A DNA stretch of 64,000 nt, from positions 248,001 to 312,000 of the forward strand of contig CABJBM010000002.1 in the NCBI GenBank assembly GCA_902363835.1. The letters are read 5' to 3'. This stretch comes from Lachnospiraceae bacterium. GTDB taxonomy: Bacteria; Bacillota; Clostridia; Lachnospirales; Lachnospiraceae. The notes beneath the pieces are model-generated. The model saw only the letters and a list, made by a program, of their open reading frames with translations, had not been told where the DNA came from and made no database searches. Shown piece by piece: positions 58,657-64,000 of this stretch. Within the stretch, counting starts at the first letter, position 1; the number at the start of each line of letters is the position of its first letter. A program made the position numbers and the translations under genes.

Positions 58657-60489
58657 TTACGCTTTCCTCTCACTTGGCTTTAGGTTTTTATAATGGATCT
58701 CCATCTCCGTGGACTCATCCTCAAAAGTAATGGTAATTTTTTCGTTGTAAAACACCGGGTATCCCATACCCTTTTTTAGAATTTCCATCCCTCGCAGCAC
58801 TGTACACCGCTCTGACTGATCCATAATAATTACCGAATGGTCCGGCCCAGGATAGATGATGATGTCCTCCTCACCGATCTTCCCCAACTTGATCTTACAA
58901 GCGGTTAAAATCTGATCCAAGGTCATACGTCCGCTGTTTCTGGCGAATAACTGGTATGTCTGGGGAGGCACGTCCCGGCCATCCGCAGTTCTTACTACGT
59001 ATATATTGAATTTCCCGGAATAAGTACAGGCTTTAGTCTCTATCTTCTTCGCAGGCTCCCTTGAAGCCGGGGGCTGCGACACGTAAACAACCGTAGCATT
59101 CTTTTTCTTCATCCACAAGGCCAGTATGAGAATCAATGCAGCTGCAAGTACTCCCAAAATCAACCACAACGGACGGTAATCCGGCTCAGGTATAGGCTCC
59201 TGTGGTGTTGCAAGTTTTATGAATGCTGGTTGTGTGATCTCATAATGCTCTGTAAAACTACTGGGATCAATTTCAATAGAAAGTTTATCTATCCCGTCTA
59301 TGGAGAGGGCGTAGGATATGAATCCGTTACTTATCGTTCCTGTTTCTGTAGCTCCATTGACACGGAAAGTCACTTCCTGCCCCTCATAATAGGGAGTATT
59401 CCAGAGATTTCCATTTTTGCCCTTTATATCTTTCAGCCATATTTTCAGGTCAGCATAATGCTTACCGGCCAGAGGTACTTTTGTTCTCCCGTTACTTTCT
59501 TCACCTGTTTCGGAACTTTCCCTTTGATAAGAGATATCTGCTACCGGTTCAGCCATGTATTCCACGGTCATATATGCTTCTACTCCCGCTAACTCCGGGG
59601 TCTGGAAACGGACATCCACAGCATCTATTACTGGTCTGTTTATTTCCACTACCGCAAAGTTCTGCCCGCTTGTAATATGCCCTTCTTCTGCCGTATAATC
59701 CGCAGTTATGTTTTGAATTCCCTGACTAGCGGTCAGCGTTATTCTCACATGTTCTACCCCAGAGGAAGGCAATTCTACATGAAGGTTTCCGCCCTTCCCA
59801 TCTGTCACTCCTACTGACTTCTTTGGGATATTCATGCGATCATACAGGATACGGTTCATAATCTGTACAAGGGTGCCTGACTGGCCCTGCCAGTAAATGG
59901 CTCCGTCCGTCATCTCAGCACCGTCAAAAATGTGCATCCGCGGGTCATTTAATTCACTGCCTACTGCAACAATATAAATTTTTATCCCAGCATCCTTTGC
60001 TCTCTTCATCGCATCCGAATATAAGATACGTGAAGACTCTTTTGCCTGCTGGTCGGGCATATCAATTTCTCCGTCTGTCACCATGACGATGGTGCGGTCC
60101 ACATTCTCCCTGTCTGAAAAAAGCCCCACAGCCTGGTCCAATCCTTCTCCTGCGTTGGTATAACCGTTGTATGTAATAGAGGAAAACTGTACATCCATTT
60201 GTTCCCGTCCGATGCCTACAGGAACGATTGTCTGGATTCCTGTATTATAAGATACCAAACCCGCTTTATAATTTGAGGGAAGACTGTAGGTTGCCTGCCG
60301 GATCGCATCAATTGCCAGACGGTTTTTGTCGTAGGTGTTCATGGAACCGCTGGTATCCAAGAGGAATACCACCTCACCGTCTTTTGCACTGAATCCCTGA
60401 TCCTCCCCTGCCGCCAGCGTGATTTGTGTGGCGGCAAGGAGCAAAACTACTATCTCTATGGACAGAAAAACCTTTTTCCACCTTGTCAT
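58657..60489 (-). CDS. Membrane-anchored vWA-domain protein
   Basis: A 610-aa protein. It has a signal peptide (LSIEIVVLLLAATQITLAAG), then an extracellular vWA domain (about 37-215) with a full MIDAS: LLDTSGSMNTYD, the threonine in YNGYTNAGEG and TIVMVTDGEID. Further beta domains lead to a membrane helix near 440-460 (PLWLILGVLAAALILILALW) and a cytoplasmic domain of about 130 residues (KFNIYVVRTADG to EMEIHYKNL). It could be the envelope anchor that positions the contractile device or senses a target surface. It is the first large gene behind the agr-type promoter. Confidence 0.85.
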   Translation of the reverse strand: MTRWKKVFLSIEIVVLLLAATQITLAAGEDQGFSAKDGEVVFLLDTSGSMNTYDKNRLAIDAIRQATYSLPSNYKAGLVSYNTGIQTIVPVGIGREQMDVQFSSITYNGYTNAGEGLDQAVGLFSDRENVDRTIVMVTDGEIDMPDQQAKESSRILYSDAMKRAKDAGIKIYIVAVGSELNDPRMHIFDGAEMTDGAIYWQGQSGTLVQIMNRILYDRMNIPKKSVGVTDGKGGNLHVELPSSGVEHVRITLTASQGIQNITADYTAEEGHITSGQNFAVVEINRPVIDAVDVRFQTPELAGVEAYMTVEYMAEPVADISYQRESSETGEESNGRTKVPLAGKHYADLKIWLKDIKGKNGNLWNTPYYEGQEVTFRVNGATETGTISNGFISYALSIDGIDKLSIEIDPSSFTEHYEITQPAFIKLATPQEPIPEPDYRPLWLILGVLAAALILILALWMKKKNATVVYVSQPPASREPAKKIETKACTYSGKFNIYVVRTADGRDVPPQTYQLFARNSGRMTLDQILTACKIKLGKIGEEDIIIYPGPDHSVIIMDQSERCTVLRGMEILKKGMGYPVFYNEKITITFEDESTEMEIHYKNLKPSERKA

Positions 60490-60510
60490 ATGGTCCCTCC
60501 TCGCAAATTT

Positions 60511-60630
60511 CTAGTAAACCCTGCAGATATACCTGGGAATCAGGATGAAATTCTCATCTAAAATCTGAAGCCTGGAAATCCGGCCATCCAGGATTACTTT
60601 ACTGATTACTTTTTTCTCGCACTCCCTCAT
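60511..60630 (-). CDS. Small protein, 39 aa, leading the injection array
   Basis: An ATG at 60630 preceded by AGGAAG (6 nt spacing) opens a frame of 39 codons ending in TAG at 60513-60511: MRECEKKVISKVILDGR near the start and FILIPRYICRVY at the end. It is basic with a hydrophobic C-terminus. It ends 21 nt before the vWA gene. I do not recognise it. Confidence 0.45.
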   Translation of the reverse strand: MRECEKKVISKVILDGRISRLQILDENFILIPRYICRVY

Positions 60631-60653
60631 ATGGCGCTTCCTGTTTCAGAAAT

Positions 60654-60779
60654 TCAGTTTATTATCAAGATATCCGTATCCAGACTATCCGTCCTGACCT
60701 CTTCGGTCTTATCCCGGTTTAAGATTCGGTATGTGATTCTATACCGATAGAAGCTTTGATTGATTTTTGTAAATGGCAT
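60654..60779 (-). CDS. Small protein, 41 aa, first frame of the injection array
   Basis: The ATG at 60779 follows AGAGG at about 7 nt. The product is hydrophilic (MPFTKINQSFYRYRITYR, then RILNRDKTEEVRTDSL). The frame is open to 60854, but no ribosome site precedes the earlier ATG. It begins about 45 nt after the proposed -10 box. A leader peptide or a real small component are both possible. Confidence 0.4.
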   Translation of the reverse strand: MPFTKINQSFYRYRITYRILNRDKTEEVRTDSLDTDILIIN

Positions 60780-60825
60780 ATAGTACCTCTTGTTACAAAA
60801 AACACTTTTTCTACATTTTTCTACA

Positions 60826-60854
60826 AAAATATCACACCATTTTATACAATTCAA
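60826..60854 (-). promoter_or_regulatory. Promoter of the contractile-injection array
   Basis: On the minus strand TTGAAT (60854-60849), 17 bp, TATTTT (60831-60826). The poor -10 suits an activator-dependent promoter. The direct repeats ending at 60865 lie exactly 10 bp upstream of the -35. Confidence 0.55.
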
Positions 60855-60864
60855 TGTAGTGGCT

Positions 60865-60894
60865 AAATTTGGTCACTAACTTGCCAAATTTGGT
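60865..60894. promoter_or_regulatory. AgrA/LytTR-type direct repeats before the injection array
   Basis: AAATTTGGT occurs at 60865-60873 and 60886-60894, identical, same orientation, 21-bp period. Two direct repeats spaced two helical turns just upstream of -35 are the usual binding site layout for LytTR response regulators. A matching element lies before agrD. Confidence 0.75.
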
Positions 60895-60914
60895 TGGCTT
60901 AGGATCTTATTTGT

Positions 60915-60945
60915 AAAAAAAAGGCGTTGCCCCAGCAACGCCTTT
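60915..60945 (-). terminator. Terminator of the agr operon
   Basis: AAAGGCGTTGC (60920-60930) pairs perfectly with GCAACGCCTTT (60935-60945) over a 4-nt loop, followed on the minus strand by a run of eight T. It insulates agr from the injection array, so the array needs its own promoter. Confidence 0.93.
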
Positions 60946-60949
60946 CTAC

Positions 60950-61549
60950 TTATTCCGTATCACGATTTTTCTGCAGATATTTATTCTTTACACTTCCAAT
61001 ACATAATAAAACTGACAATACCAGATGTCCCAATGTAACAGCAAGGCTGATATTTCTGGCATTTAATAAATAGCATATTACCAACAATACAGTTTCTGCA
61101 GTCCATACTTCCCTGCTGCGTCTCCTGTAACATTCTCTTTCTGCCTGATCCAAAGGTTTATTATAATCCTGCACCGGTGCGAATATAAAAATTAGAATCC
61201 CGCTTATAATCCCTCCCCCTAGATTTACCCAAATGATATAATGGGGTGGTATCACTTTAGCGGCAATACAAACAATGTACATCAACACTGTGGAAACTAT
61301 CGTACACATATTATACGTTTTGGCATGATAACCTCCTGCATAAGAACGCAACGGAATATATGATGCCAAAAATATCAACACCGTTGTATAGGAATGAAAA
61401 ACAATTGCCAAAAAGCAGGCAATCATTATATTGACTGCCTGCCCGATCAGCAGCTCATATGCATATGTATACAATTTTTCATCTTTCTTTGACAGATGAT
61501 CTTTTTTTACCTGCCAAGCCACAACTTTTTTTGCCAACTTTTCAATCAT
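60950..61549 (-). CDS. agrB: AgrB, autoinducer peptide processing protease
   Basis: A 199-aa polytopic membrane cysteine protease. The catalytic histidine and cysteine are in SYAGGYHAKTYNMCTI. Further helices follow to the C-terminus. AgrB cleaves the AgrD precursor and forms the thiolactone. It starts 15 nt after agrD and is followed directly by the agr terminator. Confidence 0.95.
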   Translation of the reverse strand: MIEKLAKKVVAWQVKKDHLSKKDEKLYTYAYELLIGQAVNIMIACFLAIVFHSYTTVLIFLASYIPLRSYAGGYHAKTYNMCTIVSTVLMYIVCIAAKVIPPHYIIWVNLGGGIISGILIFIFAPVQDYNKPLDQAERECYRRRSREVWTAETVLLVICYLLNARNISLAVTLGHLVLSVLLCIGSVKNKYLQKNRDTE

Positions 61550-61564
61550 TGCTTTTACTATGGC

Positions 61565-61726
61565 CTAAAATTTTCTAAAACATTTGGCTTCTTCCGGCAC
61601 CTCAGGTTGATGCTGCAGCCAAGCGCAAGTTGCATTAACATTCTGAGATACCACTGACAGTGCCAAAGTATTCATCATAAAAACAGCCCAATTCCGGCTT
61701 TTCAATTTTCTCTTTATCTTATGCAT
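61565..61726 (-). CDS. agrD: AgrD, cyclic lactone autoinducer peptide precursor
   Basis: A 53-aa precursor: an amphipathic basic N-terminus (HKIKRKLKSRNWAVF), a hydrophobic segment (LALSVVSQNV), the peptide region NATCAWLQ and the acidic recognition tail HQPEVPEEAK. By analogy with staphylococcal AgrD the thiolactone ring would be CAWLQ. The ATG at 61726 follows AGGAGGGAT; the frame is open to 61759, but that start lacks a site. Confidence 0.93.
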   Translation of the reverse strand: MHKIKRKLKSRNWAVFMMNTLALSVVSQNVNATCAWLQHQPEVPEEAKCFRKF

Positions 61727-61754
61727 GAGGATCCCTCCTATATAACTTTTTTTC

Positions 61755-61784
61755 AGCATACCATGTTTCTATCAACAAAAGCAA
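61755..61784 (-). promoter_or_regulatory. Autoinduced promoter of agrDB
   Basis: TTGCTT (61784-61779), 18 bp, TATGCT (61760-61755) on the minus strand. As before the injection array, the direct repeats end exactly 10 bp upstream of the -35. Confidence 0.55.
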
Positions 61785-61794
61785 TATCTTGACC

Positions 61795-61824
61795 GAATTT
61801 GGTCATTAATTGGCTGAATTTGGT
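61795..61824. promoter_or_regulatory. AgrA/LytTR-type direct repeats before agrD
   Basis: GAATTTGGT at 61795-61803 and 61816-61824, identical, 21-bp period, differing from the injection-array repeats in one of nine positions. The element overlaps the last codons of agrC. Confidence 0.75.
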
Positions 61825-63110
61825 ATATTTGATAACATTAACACCGCCACAAAAGCATCGTCCTCCTCATAACAATTTAATATACCTCCATATCTTTCTG
61901 ATAATTCTTCTACCTTTTTAATTCCAAAACCATGCCTTTTCTTTTCACTCTTTGTTGTAAAATACTTCTCTCCTATTTTATGAGGCTTGATTTTAAAGTT
62001 ATTTTCTATTCTTAGTATGATAAGTGCTTCATTTCCCTTGTATAAGCTTACAAATACATAACCCTCATTGCACCCTTCGGCTGCCTCCAGGGCATTGTCC
62101 AGCAGATTTCCAAACATACTTATTTTATCTAAATCATCAATAAAGCCCACATCTATTCCGGTCTGGATATCCACCTGGTAATCTACACCCTTATCCAAGG
62201 CATTTCTTTCTCGTTCTATAAAAATAGCGTTGGTGATCTGGTCATTAATATAACATTGCTTCACAGTTGCCCTTCCCATCTGGGAAACCTTCTCCACAGC
62301 ACCTTTAATCGCCCCCTCCTCCTCTGTACATGCCAGTTGCTCCATGATCCGAACTATCCGGCTCATTTCATGCAGATATTCTGCATAATCCTGATTTATT
62401 TCCTCCATCCTTTGATAATGGCTTCGTTCCAGTCTTGTTTTTAGCGCAAGTAATTCAGCATCTCTGGCTACTCTTTCCGCCTTTAATAATTTTTCCACAG
62501 TAGAAAAACCAACTACATTTGATATGATTAATAAAACCCCACCTGCACAGATTAAAAGATAACCGGCGGAACCTTCCTTTGATAATAAAAATCCATTCAG
62601 CAAAACTAAAGATGCAATAGGAAGCATAAACAAGTATTTTAAATATTGGAAACTTCCACTTTTATAAGGACTCTGGTGCCGCTTTTTTATCATCTGTACT
62701 ACTGCAAATTCAAATATTTTCTGAATAACTAAAAAAAGCACCATACTAAAATCGGCTTTTGAAACATCAATTTTTAGTAAAGTATAAATATAATGAAATA
62801 TAAATTCAGTTACTGCTAAAATCACGTAATAAAATAAAACATAAAGAAAGTTGTATTTTAATTGGATACGAAACATCAGCCATACAAAAAATAAATACAT
62901 AAGCGGTACACAAAATAAATTTATGGTAGGCAGATTTAAACTGTTAATTAAAAAAATCACCATACTGCATCCAATTACTTCCAACAAACGGATACTTTTA
63001 CGGTCATCATACGCCCGATATACACCTTCCAATAAATTGTACAATAAAAATATTTCAAAGACACAGTTTAGGTACATCACCGGCCCATACATCATTTGTG
63101 CTATACTCAT
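61806..63110 (-). CDS. agrC: AgrC-type sensor histidine kinase
   Basis: A 434-aa kinase. Six or so membrane helices occupy about residues 1-200, where the peptide is sensed. The cytoplasmic part has the phosphoacceptor histidine in EYLHEMSRIVRIM, the N-box MFGNLLDNALEAAEG and the G-box RHGFGIKKVEELSE, typical of GHKL/HPK10 kinases. Its start overlaps agrA's stop by 4 nt. The C-terminal codons carry part of the agrDB regulatory repeats. A fragment of a sister gene survives at 27880-28016. Confidence 0.95.
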   Translation of the reverse strand: MSIAQMMYGPVMYLNCVFEIFLLYNLLEGVYRAYDDRKSIRLLEVIGCSMVIFLINSLNLPTINLFCVPLMYLFFVWLMFRIQLKYNFLYVLFYYVILAVTEFIFHYIYTLLKIDVSKADFSMVLFLVIQKIFEFAVVQMIKKRHQSPYKSGSFQYLKYLFMLPIASLVLLNGFLLSKEGSAGYLLICAGGVLLIISNVVGFSTVEKLLKAERVARDAELLALKTRLERSHYQRMEEINQDYAEYLHEMSRIVRIMEQLACTEEEGAIKGAVEKVSQMGRATVKQCYINDQITNAIFIERERNALDKGVDYQVDIQTGIDVGFIDDLDKISMFGNLLDNALEAAEGCNEGYVFVSLYKGNEALIILRIENNFKIKPHKIGEKYFTTKSEKKRHGFGIKKVEELSERYGGILNCYEEDDAFVAVLMLSNIPNSAN

Positions 63111-63889
63111 TCCTTTTTTGTCCTCTCTCGAATATACCTAACTCCATAATATTTGCCAAGTTCTTCATCAAAGACCTTCCTCATCCTTCTGACTACAATA
63201 AGATTGTGACCGCCCTGCAAGCGAACAATATCTTTCTGCCGGGATATTACCCTCTCTGCATTGATAATATAACTTTCACTGGCATAAATAAAACCATAAT
63301 TTTTCAGCTCCTGATAGTATTCCTTTAACCTGGTTTTAGTTTCAATAGTCTGTTTATGCTCTTTTTCAGAGGATACGCTTCCCCAGATTTCTTCTGCTTT
63401 TTTATCTGTCAGCCATATTTGGCTCCCTTTCCTGTATATTTGAATGTATATAATATCTGATATCCGTAAAATAAACACTTTCCCGTCACATACAACAGGT
63501 AGTCTGGGTAATTCCTCCTTGTTCTGTACTTCTTCCAATACCATATCCAGGCATTGGGTCAATTCTTCTTTTGAATACTTCTTCAACAAATAATCATAAG
63601 GCCTTACTGAAGATATCCTGCTGGCTGGTGATTCAAATTCAGAGTAAAATACAATAATTACCTTTGAATCGCGCATGCGTATGTTTTGAGCTGTTAGCGC
63701 CCCATTCATGCCTTCCCCTATTTTCATATCCAAAAATACAACATCAAAATCCCTATAATCAGCCAGCAAGGCCTCCCCACTGGAATACTTGCAAAACTCT
63801 TGGTTTTTTGGACAGAACTTGCTTTCTCTAATACACTCCTCCAGTTGCCTGATATCTTCCTGACAATCATCGCAGATAGCTATTTTCAT
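63107..63889 (-). CDS. agrA: AgrA-type LytTR response regulator
   Basis: A 260-aa regulator. The receiver domain (1-120) has the acidic pair in ICDDCQED, the phosphoacceptor in VVFLDMKIGEG and a lysine in DYLLKKYS. The C-terminal LytTR domain (about 140-250) includes FILRISDIIYIQIY, FIYASESYIINAERV and GGHNLIVVRRMRKVFDEEL. LytTR proteins bind paired direct repeats like those at 60865-60894 and 61795-61824. Confidence 0.95.
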   Translation of the reverse strand: MKIAICDDCQEDIRQLEECIRESKFCPKNQEFCKYSSGEALLADYRDFDVVFLDMKIGEGMNGALTAQNIRMRDSKVIIVFYSEFESPASRISSVRPYDYLLKKYSKEELTQCLDMVLEEVQNKEELPRLPVVCDGKVFILRISDIIYIQIYRKGSQIWLTDKKAEEIWGSVSSEKEHKQTIETKTRLKEYYQELKNYGFIYASESYIINAERVISRQKDIVRLQGGHNLIVVRRMRKVFDEELGKYYGVRYIRERTKKE

Positions 63890-63926
63890 ACATATCCCCT
63901 TTTTATCTCTTGTATTATCTTTGAGA

Positions 63927-63956
63927 ATTATAGCATACTATACGATTAATTGTCTT
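63927..63956 (-). promoter_or_regulatory. Basal promoter of agrAC
   Basis: AAGACA (63956-63951), 18 bp, TATAAT (63932-63927) on the minus strand, about 38 nt before agrA. No direct repeats are seen here, fitting constitutive expression of the sensor and regulator. Confidence 0.6.
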
Positions 63957-64000
63957 TAAAAAATGCCAATGTTTCCTGTCATTAACCTTATATTATTACA

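Overview
The window looks like chromosome of a low-to-mid GC Gram-positive gut or soil anaerobe of the Lachnospiraceae (Lacrimispora / Clostridium cluster XIVa type). This is inferred from strong AGGAGG ribosome sites, LicT/BglG antitermination, MurR/RpiR and LacI sugar operons, a cre-like site, an agr quorum system, and lipoproteins with SGC/TSC-type lipoboxes. No rRNA or tRNA gene, CRISPR array or intact insertion sequence was seen. Almost every gene is on the minus strand, so transcription runs from high to low coordinates. Metabolic half (1-25.8 kb): (a) 4835-1 is a predicted N-acetylmuramic acid operon: mannose-family PTS IIC-IID-IIA-IIB, a MurR/RpiR regulator, the etherase MurQ and the start of a serine hydrolase. 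Its promoter carries twin TGTAA-N5-TTACA sites and a cre-like palindrome. (b) 4939-6402 is a WYL-domain regulator divergent from a PNPOx-like flavoprotein, with a long palindrome between them. (c) 6448-11049 is an aryl-beta-glucoside operon (licT-bglP-bglA) with RAT antiterminator sites. (d) 11061-15505 holds small stress-type or orphan genes and two damaged genes (PEBP-like and NagB-like). (e) 15644-25633 is a beta-galactoside operon: ABC binding protein, two permeases, LacZ, a terminator, an MGH1/GH63-type glycosidase, an EamA exporter and a LacI repressor. Contractile-injection island (about 26-60.9 kb): a decayed, AT-rich flank (26-29.3 kb) leads into a roughly 32-kb minus-strand gene array. 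Read 5' to 3' it encodes two tiny proteins; a membrane-anchored vWA protein; a 727-aa sheath with a TssB-like segment ahead of a TssC-like body; two tail-tube (Hcp-like) paralogues; a J-domain protein; two FHA proteins; an active-looking PP2C phosphatase; a pseudophosphatase-TPR membrane protein; two probable baseplate proteins; two VgrG-like spikes; an adaptor-like protein; a PAAR-like DUF4280 protein; a TPR lipoprotein; a 1645-aa Rhs effector with a lipoprotein as likely immunity; and a graveyard of broken Rhs tips and immunity genes. It ends with a large Hsp70/actin-fold ATPase. I see no ClpV, TssJLM or Ser/Thr kinase. I cannot name a described system matching this gene set. Quorum module (60.9-64 kb): agrA-agrC-agrD-agrB lies directly upstream of the island. 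The same direct-repeat element (AAATTTGGT/GAATTTGGT, 21-bp period, 10 bp upstream of a -35) sits before agrD and before the first injection-system gene. This suggests the device is switched on by the agr peptide together with autoinduction. A broken agrC copy at the far end of the island hints that agr-type DNA once flanked both sides.
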